60,000 nt of DNA. Source: Glandiceps talaboti. Its lineage: Eukaryota; Hemichordata; Enteropneusta; Spengelidae. The stretch's first letter is position 1, and every line of letters begins with the position of its first letter. Positions 12,562-25,301 of the stretch are shown one piece after another. Under the pieces are notes generated by a model. It searched no databases, was not told where the DNA came from, and saw only the letters and a list, made by a program, of their open reading frames with translations. The position numbers and the translations under genes were made by a program. The DNA is taken from NCBI RefSeq assembly GCF_964340395.1, contig NC_135560.1, positions 3,926,998 through 3,986,997 on the forward strand, read 5' to 3'.

Positions 12562-12908
12562 TGAAAATGCCACTTTTTGAGAAAAAAGGCCAAAAATGTA
12601 TTTTGGATACATAGCACTTATGACTACTTGAAATATAATTGATGGTAATTTGCCTATTGTCTGTCTCCACCAATGGCACCTATTGGTAAGATATCGCAGA
12701 AGAAACAGTAAAGAAAAATGTCACACGGTCTTCCAGAAATATTTACTTTTGAGAAAATGACAAAAAAAAATTCATTTTGCCCTTCTGACTTTGAACCATT
12801 CACATTTTTTGCTTATTTTTCAACATAACAATTGGCCTTCTGTGAGATAAGAAACTTTGCGTGAACAAAATTAAAATTATAAGTGAACCCCAGAAAAAGT
12901 GGCATACA
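12562..12908. repeat. possible degraded inverted-repeat element
   Basis: ATGCCACTTTTTGAGAA near the left limit and CCCAGAAAAAGTGGCAT near the right limit form a short inverted pair around about 320 bases of A/T-rich DNA. It looks like an old non-autonomous DNA element, but only the outer 12-17 bases pair clearly. Confidence 0.25.
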
Positions 12909-12970
12909 TCAGGTCCTTCATATATTTGTATTTGAAAACTGAACAACATGACATTTCACTGTTGTGATAT

Positions 12971-13090
12971 ATGTATTACACTGAGTATTCCAGGAAGTGT
13001 CCATCATACATGTATATAATGTATTACACAGTATTCAAGGAAGTGTCCATCATATGTATTACACAGTATCCAAGGAAGTGTCCATCATAT
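12971..13090. repeat. three-copy tandem repeat in intron
   Basis: The phrase GTATTACACAGTATTCAAGG and AAGTGTCCATCATA occurs three times with slight changes and variable spacing (about 40-55 bases). An open frame passes through it only because of the repetition. Probably a small unstable minisatellite. Confidence 0.7.
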
Positions 13091-13203
13091 ACAAAACATA
13101 TAACTCTTTATGATTGCATGTATACTAAATCTGCTGTCTTTAGACCACCTGTTTATCTTGATACTGATTGCCTAATCCTTTTACAACTATTATGAGTATG
13201 TCT

Positions 13204-13275
13204 GACAGTTTATTCGCAGAGTATATTTGACAGTTTATTCACAGAGTATATTTGACAGTTTATTCACAGAGTACA
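13204..13275. repeat. 25-bp tandem repeat, three copies
   Basis: The unit GACAGTTTATTCRCAGAGTA plus TATTT is repeated three times, the first copy having a CpG (TTCGCAG) where the others have TTCACAG. It lies 140 bases from the splice donor of the glycosidase intron. Confidence 0.75.
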
Positions 13276-13413
13276 TGACACACTGTGGATACAATAATGC
13301 TTCACAATAAAATTGAAATTGTTTAGTATTTGATGAACAAAGCCAAGGACTAGAAAACAATGAGATAGAAACTTGAATAAAAGATAAAAGCAAAAGATGT
13401 TAGGAAATCTTAC

Positions 13414-15205
13414 CGGTTTGTGTGGCTTCTCTGATCAAACTGGCAACAAGTGGTGCAACTTTGGTTTCATGTATTTTCACCATATTATGTGCAATTTGGA
13501 CCACCTCTGTATCATACTGCCATGGTAATGTAGTGAATTCCATAACGGGTAGATATGTAACTAACTCCAACCATCTAATATATAATTCCCTATCTGGTAA
13601 ACCATTCACTTCGGTACTGGAATCAGAATCAACATTTCCTCCTATTGGAGCGGGAATAAAATAAGGATAGCCAAGTAATCCATATTGTAGAGCAGCTGGA
13701 ATGATGGCCTTAATACCATTGTTATACCCCCAACCTGAACGCTTCTCTTCCATTCTAACAAACAATGGTACTGCTTGCGTCCTCTGTCCAACTCCAATCT
13801 GAGTTTCCAGTCCAAAGTCTGAAGCAAAGTCAACAAATTTTTCACTATAACGGTTAGGATTTTCCATTGATCGCTTACGATGAGCTACATAGTTTGGAGG
13901 CAGGTGGGATGCTTCTCCTCCATCAAACAATAAAGCATCAATGTTGTACATCTGCATCAAGTTTTTCAACTTTGTCCTATACCAAGAAACAGCTCTTTCA
14001 TGTGTGAAATCTAAAACAGTACCTAGACCACCCCACCACTTGACTAAACCAGGTGCTTCTCCATCACCATATTTCATCCAGTAGTCCTTCTCTTTCAGTA
14101 ATCCATATTTGTAATTTTTAGAGTCTGTGTTAACAATAGAACTCACAACTGCCGTCACCCTAAAACCCAAATCATGCAGTCTATCCATCATCTGTCTTGG
14201 GTCTGGAAAGTTTTCCGGATTGAAATCCCAGTCTCCGTAATGACTGGAATATTTTCCATTTAATATTATATGACTCCTATTGAAGCCATAATCATTAATT
14301 TGTTCTGCAATATTCAATACATCTGTCTGATTGTAGACAATATCTTTGAAATATGGTTTTACGGCCCAAATTGGAAAGTTGATCAACCCTTGGTCTGGTT
14401 GTCCTTTTGGAAGCTCGATATATCTACTTAATGCATACTTATAGATTTGTTTGATGTTTGTGGTATCACATATTGTATATTTCAGTTCAGGAAACCCACC
14501 TGGCATATTATTATACATGTATGAATCATCATTACGATCTGCCCTAATACAAAGATGTGTGTTGTCATCATTCATGCTGACTTGTAAGGGAATATCATCC
14601 ATGATTGTAATAACCATTCCTTTGCTAGACATCCACATCTTTTCCATCACTGATCCGTAACCTTTCTGTTTGGTCCATAATTCCCCTGTGATGTACGGCT
14701 GCATACATGCATGATTGTTTTCCAAAGTTAGCCTCTGTTCATAAGTTGGTGTCCCACCATACCAATGGTCCTCTCCAAAATCAATGCAATCCTCCGGAAT
14801 GAAGAATGGAGAAACGGACTGCCAGTGAACATTGTAGCATCTAGCATCAGCATCAATAGCATTAAAGTCAACTCGAACTCTGGAGAGTTTCATTCCATTG
14901 GCATCATCAGTATCCTCAATCCATTCTGCACAAAGATTCATACGTCCACCAACTCCATCGCAATGAATTGGGATTGATGTCAGAGTCAACTCTTTACCAA
15001 TCTGTATAACCAGTCTGCCTCTTTCATCGTCATCTATGCTTAACTGTCGGAGCTTTCCATTGAGTTCCAGGGGTCCCAGGGTCAGGACAATGAGATGGGA
15101 GTGTTGGCTGACATAGTACCATGCCAGGACACCAACTATTAGTAATGTGATGAGTAATCCCACAAAAATCTGCTGAGTCCTCTTACTGCAGCTTACACTA
15201 AACAT
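13414..15205 (-). CDS. MYORG-like: MYORG-like GH31 glycosidase, first coding exon (residues 1-597)
   Basis: This exon encodes most of a family-31 glycoside hydrolase of the MYORG/KIAA1161 group. Vertebrate MYORG is a type II ER/Golgi membrane protein reported to act as an alpha-galactosidase; substrate here is inferred only. Seen in the sequence: residues 13-32 are a single hydrophobic signal anchor after a short basic N-terminus; a beta-rich region follows (to about residue 270), then a GH31 barrel with PIWAVKPYF, GDWDFNPENFPDP, LGFRVTAVV, WWGGLGTVLDFTHERAV and LLFDGGEASHLP, whose Asp428 fits the nucleophile. FVRMEEKRSGWG follows, where Asp is expected at the acid/base site. Sequons lie at Asn292 (NQT) and Asn309 (NRS). 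The start is the first ATG in the frame; a stop codon lies ten codons upstream of it. The open frame runs eight codons above this ATG but only from a TTG. The exon ends ACCG|GTAAG in phase 1 and joins 7883..7618 to give about 685 residues (human MYORG is about 714). Family assignment is strong; activity is inferred. Confidence 0.93.
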
Positions 15206-15286
15206 GGAGACGACAGGTTGTTGACACAATAGGAACTAAACTACAGTCTAATACAATCACAAGGCCTGGAACCTCCAAACTTGCAT
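15206..15286 (-). other. predicted 5' UTR part of the main exon, with splice acceptor and short uORF
   Basis: On the minus strand a strong polypyrimidine tract ending TTTTTATCACCAG lies at 15287-15310, directly before an ATG that opens a nine-codon upstream ORF (15286..15257) ending in TGA. The main start codon follows at 15205. This suggests the coding exon begins at 15286 and that at least one further 5' non-coding exon exists upstream (higher coordinates). The uORF could dampen translation. Inferred from splice-site quality only; no transcript evidence. Confidence 0.45.
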
Positions 15287-15370
15287 CTGGTGATAAAAAG
15301 AGCAAAAAACAATTAGACTCATTTTTTATCATTGACATTGTCTCATGGCTGATAACAGTAAAAAAAAAAA

Positions 15371-15697
15371 AGAATTGTTTCTGGTCAGCGCGCAGATCAT
15401 TTAAATACCCTCAAATCTGTCCTTTTTTCATGTTTGTTCCTCCCATGCAGTCTGCAGATCCAAGAGGAAGCACAAAAATAACTCTTCCTACTTCAGTGAA
15501 GACAACTTAAGAGCCAATCATGAACAAGCAAATGACATCTGCCCCAAATACACACTAGCTCTAAAGTACTAAATAACTTGAAAAGAACAGTAACTGCCAT
15601 AAATAGTAGATTGAGTGACAGGTTTGTTGAGAATAAAACAAAATAATTTGAGTCGTCTCACCACTTTAGATAAAATGTCCTGACCAGAAACAATTCT
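15371..15697 (+). mobile_element. MITE with 18-bp perfect TIR (AGAATTGTTTCTGGTCAG), copy 1
   Basis: Ends 15371-15388 and 15680-15697 are exact reverse complements, giving a 327-bp non-autonomous DNA element. A second copy lies reversed at 59289-59561 and shares long interior blocks, for example CAACAAACCTGTCACTCAAT when read from that copy. The element sits about 85 bases upstream of the predicted 5' UTR splice acceptor of the glycosidase. Superfamily not recognised; target duplication not evident next to the A-run on the left. Confidence 0.82.
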
Positions 15698-16920
15698 TGT
15701 TTTGACCTAATATATTATACACATTCAGATCTATACATAATGTCTTGTCATAATGTCTGATTTTGTCATATTCATGAATCAATTATTCTTAAACCAGTTT
15801 TATGCCTGACTGATGGATATATTGATTGGTGCCTGTATAGGTCTGTACCTATGTCTGTATATTAGTCATTCTGTCTACAGTACTTGGCTATCTGTCAATC
15901 TGTCTGTCTACGTCTGTCAATCTGTCTGCCTGTGTGTCTAAAACTGCAGCATGAAGATTGCCTTAGGTTTAGACCCCAGCAAGGGAAAATCTTTCCATCT
16001 TGCTTGATAGGAAATATGTCAGAATCATAAATTACCACAATTGACATTATTTCACCTATTCAGATTTTTAATAGTGTATACACGTACAAACTTCTGTTTG
16101 AATTTTTCTTTGTTTCAATACATTTACATGTACATGTAGGTGCTGAACTTAAATATATATACCGGTATATATAAAATATATATATATATTGTAACATGTA
16201 AATCATATTTTTATGGGACTTCTACATTGTATGAATTAGCATTCATTACTGTAAATGTTACAACTTCTTTTATTAACTGCACATACATTTAAATATCATT
16301 GCTATATATGTCCAAAACAAATTTGGTTTTGTTACACTGTTGCAATTCTCTTTTTATGCCTTTAGCACTTTTAGCAAACATGAACACTAGAGGGCACTGT
16401 GGTAGTGATAATGGAATCAGACATTGCAACCGATTCAATCTGAATGTTATTGTACATCACTCGATGACAAGGCAATTGGTTTGACATGCACATGTACAGT
16501 AAGACTGATCTATTATCATAGCAGAAATTAATTACAAGTAAATGAATGAGAATTAATACTGTGACAATATCATCAACAAGGATAAACATTAAAGTAAATT
16601 ATTGTAATTTACAGCTTTTTATCAGAATTTGTTATATATATATAGTTGGGCTAACAATGTCAAAGTTTGAGATCTTAGTCACTATGCAATCTCACATACT
16701 ACCAGTACATGTACTACCCCGGTAGTTGTCACATCATTGATAATCTAGTCTTAAGTAGTACGTAGCTTATAGTAGTTTACTAGCTGCAGCTCTTTTAATC
16801 ACCCAAGATTAATTACCACCACTACAAATAATCTTAGTTATGTATCTAAGCAAGTGAGTTTGAATTGCACATCAGTTACTGAAAAGTTGCAGATACATTT
16901 TGTAATGCAAGTAGCTAGGT
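15698..16920. other. non-coding, no gene seen
   Basis: Includes a 20-bp A/T-rich palindrome centred on ACCGGT near 16164 and (TCTG)-rich DNA at 15880-15940. No supported gene. Confidence 0.5.
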
Positions 16921-17012
16921 GATACATCAAGTTATGTACAGTACAGCTAGAATGTTATAAGAAAATGATACATCAAGTTATGTACAGTACAGCTAGAGTG
17001 TTATAAGAAAAT
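16921..17012. repeat. 46-bp tandem duplication
   Basis: Two adjacent 46-base copies beginning GATACATCAAGTTATGTACA differ at one position (CTAGAATG against CTAGAGTG), so the duplication is recent. Confidence 0.9.
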
Positions 17013-17449
17013 GAAAACACTGGCTATGTCAGAAACGTGATAGAATTATAGCAAATTTATGATGACAGAAATTCATCACACTGGAAATCTCATCCGGTAA
17101 AATATTATCTATCTATCTACTTAATTTAGTATTTATCAATTTGAAATGAATTAGATTACACGGTTGTCTGGGGAGTTTATTATCTATAAAACTTTTATAC
17201 ATTAAAATAATAATCCTATTGAAAGGGCTACTGAAATGTGATAACGACTACTCTTAATTCAATTTAATTTAATTTAAAGTGTATGATTGTCTAATTATTA
17301 CTAACAATTGTTCCCTTATTTTACTTTGTTAGGTTTTCCAATATGGTCAAAATGAGAATCATTTTGCTACCTTTGTCATGACTTGTATTTTAAACAATCA
17401 AGTCTTCATATAAGACATCCCTCAAATACTTTACTTCTAGGAGACTGAA

Positions 17450-17830
17450 TTATGGTGACATAACGTTTAGAAAATAATGGCAACAAATAAATGCCAAAAA
17501 CTGTCTGTGATATGCAGAAAAAGGCTGGATTTTGATCATTCACATTGAAGGTCAAGGTCAAGGTCTCAAGAGAAAATTTGCACCTAATAATAAAGGGATA
17601 GACACTTGAATGGAGTCTTCATGTATTAATTATTTTGTGTTACACTAAGTCATGATTGTTCACTACAAATGTGGTCACCATTCAGATAAAAGTTATGTGC
17701 ACACCAAAAATAATGCATGTATTATATATTTCATTGCATTACCCTTAGACATCATTATGAAAGATATTGACCACACATACATGTTATACACTGTCAGCAA
17801 TATGGAAGAAATAACTTAATAGTACACATA
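17450..17830 (+). repeat. GGTCA-rich interspersed repeat, copy B
   Basis: Contains GAAGGTCAAGGTCAAGGTCTC, GACACTTGAATGGAGTCTTC, ATGTATT, and CACCAAAAATAATGCATGT in the same order as 47690-47870. Truncated on both sides relative to the 47.6-kb copy. Carries extended nuclear-receptor half-sites (TCAAGGTCA) as part of its sequence. Confidence 0.65.
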
Positions 17831-18220
17831 TTGGTATGGTATGGTACTTCAAAATTATTACAGCTAGAATTGGAATGGTTGTATTTTCTATGGCATTTAA
17901 AACAGACTCATATCAATGCTACACAATACACTTGAAAAAACATGAATAAATCACATCATTCTGATGAATGCAGACAAATAAAGAGCTACTGAAGAAAAGT
18001 ACTGGTAGCTAGCTGTTCTGTTAACATACATGAATGCTGTCATATTGACAATCAAACTTATATATATTTGCTGCAAGTTCTAGTCACACCACCTGACTTG
18101 ATTTATGGCTTGTAAGTCCAGTCATAAGGATGTTTATGATTCAATCTATCCAAATTTCCTTCAAATTAAAATGCTGCTAGTACCAGCATTAGGTAAATGT
18201 TCACAGTCCAAATTTAGCAC

Positions 18221-19550
18221 CAATGGTATTGTATTGCAACTGTACATTAAAAAAAAATGTTTATCTACATGCTGATCCATGCTAGGTATAGGTGTTTATT
18301 ATCCAGTTGCCTATCCAGTCTAAAGTGGATTGACCTTTTCCAAGACATAATGACCCACCTTAAAAGTTAGCTTTTTGACAAATTTGTTCTCATTTTCACC
18401 ACACAAAGTTTAGGAATGGGACGGTGTATTTTGTTGTGTTGACGCAAGTGAAATTCAAGCCAACCACAGAGGCCTATGAACCATGTCTTATACTCAGGCT
18501 TGTGGCCAGAAATTCAAGCCAACTGCAGAGACCTGTGAACCATGTCAGGTTTGTGAAATTCAAACCAACTGCAGAGACCTATGAACCATGTTAGGTTTGT
18601 GGCTGGAAATTCAAGCCAACCTCAAGGTGCTCTATTGTTATCTTATATGTGACCATCTGGCTGTCGCTATGGGCATGGTTTTGTTGCTAGGCACATGTAC
18701 ATAGTTTTTGGACTGTTTATTCATTTGTTTAATTCCTGTTGTTATCTTTGCAATAGATGAGATCATTTGGCTGTTGGTATGGGTGTGGTTTTGTTGCTTA
18801 TAAGGTATATTTGCATACATTTTCTTAATGTTTATTCAATTTGCAATAGATGTGATCATTTGGCTGTTGCTATGGGTGTGGTCTTGTTGCTAGGCATATT
18901 TGTTTACACTTTTTGAATGTTTGTTCACTTGTCTAAGAATTCCCTGTTATCTTTGTGAAATACACCATTGTTTGGATGTTGCTATGGGCATGGTCATGGT
19001 TGCTAGAGAAATTTGCATTTATTTTTGAATGTTTACTCACTTGCCTACCAGATGATGTTGTTATTTTAGCAAAATATACCTAGCATTTGGTTGTTGCTAA
19101 GGGTGTGGTCATGGTTGCTAGAGCCAAATGTGTCAAAATGTTTTGAACACAATCTGCAGAATAACATTTCCAAAAACATCTCACCAAATTTCAGTCTCAC
19201 TGACCAAGTACTTTTGAGATATAAGTTTTTGACCAATATTCACAATATTCACATGAACAAATCTTAATCTACACATCCCTATGAATGTTCCTACCAAATT
19301 TCAGACAAACAGACAGATTTTGAGTTGAAGTTAATTGACTAAACAGGTAATTTTTTGACCCAAATCACATCCCTGTGATGTGATCATTTTGCTTACAATT
19401 AAAATTTTGCAAACTAAACACCACAAGTAATGTCTCCACCAAATGCAATCGGTCTGGTGGTTTTGAGTTTAAGTTTTCCACACACACACACACACACACA
19501 CACACAGATGGACAGACATGGCATCAATCTTATCAGTTCAGTTGTGCTAT
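18221..19550 (+). mobile_element. pearl/Helentron-like element, copy 1
   Basis: Starts CAATGGTATTGTATTGCAAC and ends (CA)n, GATGGACAGACATGG, then CAGTTGTGCTA. Order and sequence match the element at 40752-42159. Inside are about five degenerate units of 110-120 bases (GATCATTTGGCTGTTGCTATGG, GTGTGG, TTGCTAGGCA, TTTGCATACATTTT, TTGTTATCTTTG). A segment with four copies of GAAATTCAAGCCAAC and CTATGAACCATGT (18440-18620) is absent from the other copy. No coding capacity. Confidence 0.7.
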
Positions 19551-22500
19551 AAACTGTGTCGCGAGATTAACGCCATGACATTACCTCTTCCCACCATTTT
19601 TGTTTTTACACATTTCACAATTTGATCAGTAACATAGAATAGATATAACGTTATTGTCCATAGTGCAAACCTTGAAAATTGTTTCTAGTCACTCGCGACA
19701 AAAACAATTGACATATACAATAATCAAAACAATTACAATAATAATATTGGAAACAAAGAAAATAACGCAATGACAAAGGCTAAATTTACATACTTTGTAA
19801 ATTGATGAAGGAAGTAAAAAAGTGACAGCTAGGGTAAAAGAACAGATCTAGGATGAAAGTAAAATTTTCTGGAATTCTAAAATTGAAATTGCTGATGGAA
19901 TAAAAGAATGTTTATAGATATACCGTATATATGGTGTGCCTTTGGTATACAGAATCTGTGACCAGAGGGAAGTTTTTCAAAATATGGATCAAGAGGATGT
20001 GGTACTGTCAGAAAGAATCCTGTGTGTTATCCTGACAACTGTTATCTGATGAATAGACATTTACAAATGATGAGTAAAATGTTATGATACTCTTATAACT
20101 ATTGTCATTTTCTACCTCAGTTATTCAGCTGGACTCGAAAGAAGATTTACAAGAAGTAAACTTAGACAATTTATAGTATTATAATTTGCAGCATAATGTC
20201 TGACTCTATAAGATTAATTAATCTCACTCATTTAACATGGGGATTGCAATCAACTTGCCATCACTATAAAATTATCTGGAGACTAGTATAAAATTTTAAT
20301 TTGCAAATAAATTATATGATTGTTTCTAGTCTGACTCAAATGTTGTCTGATGTGACACTGTCTTGATTGAAACGGATATGAAATGTAATCAGTTAGGTTT
20401 AATTTGGTTGCATTGATGAGATCACAATGTAATCTGTGGTGTCTGGCAGTGAGCTTCTAGAAGAGTGTAACTCTGGATCGAAATGAACATCCACACAAGA
20501 TTGTGAAAACTATTGCCTTAGCCATGGGGGTCCTAGCATGCTAATTATTTCACAAATGAACATATGTAATGCCTCAGATAATTACATTTATGAAACCTCA
20601 CAGGCCTATATCTAACAGTAAACAGACACATGCACTAAACCAGTATATGTAAAAGCAGAAATTATCAAAAGAATGGAGAAACCTATACAGACTTTAACAG
20701 GAAAGGCAATTAAATTATCAATAGAGTGGATTAAAACCTTAACAATAAGACAAAGTGTGAGTCAGTTATAATGCAACTGAAGACTCAAATACTGTCAGCT
20801 GATAGATACTGCAACTGTTATAAATCATCCTGATACAGTGTCCAAATTATCTTGTCAAAGCTGTTATTGCAGAAATTTCTGACAACATATCTACTGTATG
20901 GCATATTGGTTTAAATCTATAAATCATGCAGTGAGATCTTGAACATGATATGACTCACTAATTGTGCACTTAGTCTAAAATATAAATTGCAGAGAGTGAA
21001 TAGATGTTTGCTTCAAAACCCAATGAATCAGGTGAATATGGGTTTGTCACTAAATTGTTTTAACGAGGACTGAATTAATAGCCACTGGTGTATACAAAGG
21101 TCTAGTAACCAATTTGAAAATTTTAATGTACAGTACGTTTAATTTATGAAGTGTGCCTTTCATCTCTGTTACCAGCTTCACATACTTTTCCTGTAACTGG
21201 GATATCATTGCAGACTTATTGTCAGATGAAACAGAGGTTTCATTTCCCAAATGAGTATGTTTATGAACAGCTAGAAAATGTACATTATGGACTTAATGAT
21301 TAAGTGTTCAATGGCAAATTCTTTGAAATGTTATGACCAGACCACATACTTTGAACTCAGGCCTGTTACATGCAGTATTATTTTGTGTTATTATGCATGT
21401 GGTGAAGAGTAATCAAAATGAGTAATTATGATAAAAGTCATGCACCCTGTGTCAGTCAACTTCACATTCTGATTATTATGGTCACACAGATTAGTTTATA
21501 CTCATCAATACCCATTAGTGCAGTTGCATCAATTACAGTCAAATTTATTTTTACATTCACAATATGGAGTTCATCAAATAATTTCAAATTGGCAAGAAGA
21601 AATGTTGCAGATACCAAATTTGATGATTGATTATTCCGATAGGTTTACTTTACTTTCTATATCATAATTTAATAATGTGCGAATTCCAGTCGAAATGAAC
21701 CGGCACTTCAATTGAAGGGTCAAGAGTATGCTTAATGTGACATGAAGTCTCACTTGATTTCTTAGTCACTAGAATGAATATTAAGTTTAAGGCAAAGAGC
21801 TAAGTTCATGGCAGATGCCCAAACTGGATTCGTTGTATTTCTATACCTCTGATGTATTGACGCCCTTAAGCATTAGATGGATAAGTCCACCTGGTGCAGT
21901 GTTGAAAGCCTACTAGACAGAGACAATTGATGTCAGGTTGAATAAATGACTCAAAACCTGGCTATATGTATATGTCTACTTTAAAAGTTAGTACATACCA
22001 AAGGGACTATTGGCAACTATCCCCATAGTAACATACATTTTATTATTTAGCAGGTGTACATGATGATGATAACAGCAGGATTTGTGTATTTATTGAAGCT
22101 CTTAGGATGTACTGTGGGAAAATAAAATGCAATTTTATGTAAAATTACTGAAATTCAATAAGAGGATATTCTAGGAATTGATCTTTTTAAAAAAGATTTA
22201 TACGTACATAGGGTTTGAACTTTGATCATTTTTAGGAACTTATATAGATTCCTTATGACTTTAACCATTGTTGAGATACAGTCAGAATGTTTCTGTAAAT
22301 GGAATTCTGTTTCCAAGGAAACAATATGCAATATTGTGAGACTACCATGGAGAGAACCTTGCAATTGTAATGGTACAAAATATGACTAAATTCAACAGAA
22401 GTGAAAAGCATTAGGTTTAAATTGGAAGGAATTGGTTCCCTGGGCACGTTCAATCATTACAGCCAATGGAAATAAAAGATTTTAGTGGACAGTGTATATA

Positions 22501-24912
22501 GGTGCCAAATAAATGGGGTATTTAAGTAGGCAAAGATGTACTGGATATTCTCTGAATTACCATCAGCTAAAAATCTATCAGAGCTATATTAGAGTATAAT
22601 TGTTGAATTTTCCATCAATTTTCATTCACATCAAGACAGTAGTCTTAGACTACTAATGGAGATTTTCTCCTTTCATTATTCACCACACCACGTCCAGACT
22701 AGAAGTTCAATCAAGTGAGGAAAATGCCAAGTTTGTCAGTGGCTTTTCAATCACTGTTGAACACATTGTAAGATTACAAGAAAAGCCCAAGTATGCATGA
22801 GTCTCTCCTGCTCTACTACACACATTCTACCTACCAACTCAAGCATACAGGAATTATATTCAGCTCTGCTACTGCTGTAAAATATCAAACCCTATTTCTT
22901 AGACGGAACTGTGTTGATACCAGTATTTTAATGTATGCTATCTGATTTAATTGAATGTGAAATGTTTTACTTTGATGAGATTAGACATAGTTTATAATGC
23001 ACCATTTCTGTTCATTTGTGATATGTAGAGTTAGGAAAATTGAAGTAAATACAATTAGACTTAGCTGCTTGTCGAGTGTTAATGAAAATTTATGGAAACT
23101 AAACAATGCAAAATCTTTGAAAATGGTGAAAAAATATCAACTTTGAGTTAATACCAGATAAAACACATAATATGAATGTTCCCGAATTGAAGATTTTTTG
23201 TACTGAAGTACTACTACTAATACAAAACTGTTCAAACTGATAATGCTTCAAACACATCTCATATACTAAGTTTTCCTTTAACATGTATGATGTAACACAA
23301 TACATGTATGTCTAGATAAATTTGCATATTGATATAACTTTTAATACTTTTTTCAAATTCTGAAACTACCTAAATTCTTAACACTTTCAAGAGGATTCAT
23401 ACAAAAATATTAATTTTCTGTACATTTATTACTATGCAATTTGACACTTGATGACTAATTCTACCATTATAGCTATACTGTAGATTTTTAGTGTAGGTTG
23501 TACATTTCAAAAACCACAAGTTATATTTTCACCATTTCTGCTTTTTGAAGACTTTGACTCTTGGAATGTAGTTTCATATTTCCATACCAGTTATTATTAC
23601 AATAACACCAAACAACACACCTTTCACCATCTACAAGGAACAAGAACTGATTTGCAAACACAACACTAAAGCTGTTGAGATTTAATTTCATTTGAATTTA
23701 AATTATTCCAATCACCCTTTAAATTCAACGCCAGATCGAGAGTATCAAGTATTATTCTATTAACTGCGATGATGGTAAGTGTTGTTGAGTTTTATTTTCA
23801 GTATACTAAGAGATCTATTACAGTGAGTGAAGTTTATCATTTCCACAGTTACTAGAATGTTTTCCTACAACATTGACACAGTGATCATAGTGTAAAATTA
23901 TCATCATTGTTCAACGTTGTATAGTTTCTTCGAACAGGTTGAATTTTCTAATTTCTTCTGAATTGTACCAATTACATGTTGTATTACAAGAAAGTCTTAG
24001 ATCGATTTGTTGAATATTGAATTATCAAATCAAAACCTTGTTACTTATCTCCGAGTAATTTAGTTGTTTGAGACTTGACAAAGAAGTATCAAAACATGTC
24101 CATGAACAGGGACCAAGGATACCAAATACCATCAATTCATGGACATATAATTCCGCCAGTCCAGAGAGAAACATCAGAGCTGAAAAATCAAATCATTGTG
24201 TGATAAAGGTCCTTATTAGATGGATCAAAATTTTGCATACATTTCCAATTTATGGTTCCAAAGTAACAATATATATTGTACTGTCTCATGCACATGATGT
24301 ATAACAAAAATTGTAGCAATCATCTTATGATAGCATATTGTCTGTGTGTGAGAAAAAACGTTTATTATATCTAATGAAATTTTATTGACTCTTTTTCAAG
24401 TCATGCAGAATAATGCATCTACCTTTCACTACCTTTCCCATCACAAATCCATCTAAATAGACTACTAAATGAATAAATGTCTTATTTGTTTATGCAAACT
24501 TTGTATCACCTGCTTACAATAATGTCAAGGTTTTTTAGGTTACACTAATCCAGGTATTCCCTCACTTGCGTTGAAAGTATTCAGTGAAACAAAATAAAAG
24601 GAAATTGTAAAGACAGGAAATGGAAAGACAGGAATCTAACTAAACAAACTGACATTAAATGAAGTGAAAATGAATGTTTGATACAAAGCACAAAATGAAA
24701 TAAAGCAAAGGGAAATGAAATAAGCTGAATTTTATTAAGGGGATTAAGCTAAAAAAATTATAATAATAATAAGTTTGGTACATACTGTTAAAACCAAAAA
24801 CTACCAAAATCACGAAACTGAACATAAAGACAAAAGATTGGAAAAGTGAATTTAATTAAAGTTATTTTGTAAAATAGTTAAGAACATGTATACTGCCAAA
24901 TATAGTTAAAAT
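19551..24912. other. non-coding, no gene seen
   Basis: Over 5 kb of A/T-rich DNA with only short open frames that resemble nothing known. If the upstream UTR exon is real, this is part of the first intron of the glycosidase gene; otherwise it is intergenic. Confidence 0.5.
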
Positions 24913-25301
24913 GATGAAGGCTTGGTGTTTCACTCATGGGACATTAAGTTTTTGACACAAAGATAGACATATTTCAACGCTATAGACTAACAATAACTGA
25001 GACACAATAAACACAGCAGGATTCTTTGCCCAATTACAATGTACATTGAACAGTGATAAGCATTGCTATTCTTTCAAAGTGCAGTAAAAACAGGCTTCTA
25101 CTGAAAACATTACACATGGACTTGATGATTTTAATGACTGCAATTGTTTATTTACTAACTGATAGTCAACATTTCAACTTGACTACTTCTACATCCCCAC
25201 TGTGCATAAATGTAATTGTTTATTTTGCATTAGAAGTTATCTAAGGGTGTGTAAAAAAAAATGTCATTTTACATGACTGAGTGAAACACCAAGCCTACAT
25301 C
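24913..25301. repeat. inverted-repeat-bounded segment (possible MITE)
   Basis: GATGAAGGCTTGGTGTTTCA at 24913-24932 plus CTCA is mirrored at 25278-25301 (TGAGTGAAACACCAAGCC, TACATC) with one mismatch in 24. The 390-bp unit has no open frame of note. No clear target duplication was found. Confidence 0.6.

Larger units (their letters stand above)
7884..13413 (-). other. phase-1 intron of the MYORG-like gene
   Basis: Intron bounded by donor CCG|GTAAGA (13413) and acceptor CTGCTCAG (7884) on the minus strand. It carries two inverted-repeat elements (8785-8931 and 9219-9560), a possible older one around 12562-12908, and two small tandem arrays near its 5' end. No additional coding exon is needed or seen; the longest open frames inside it (85 codons at most) resemble no protein I know. 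Confidence 0.85.

Noticed and set aside
13642-13845. Other frames inside the glycosidase exon (also 13422-13664, 14451-14660, 14765-14977)
   Set aside because: Shadows of the real GH31 frame with no family similarity.
15205-15229. Start of the glycosidase at 15229
   Set aside because: That codon is TTG; the first ATG in frame is at 15205 and directly precedes the basic residues and membrane anchor.
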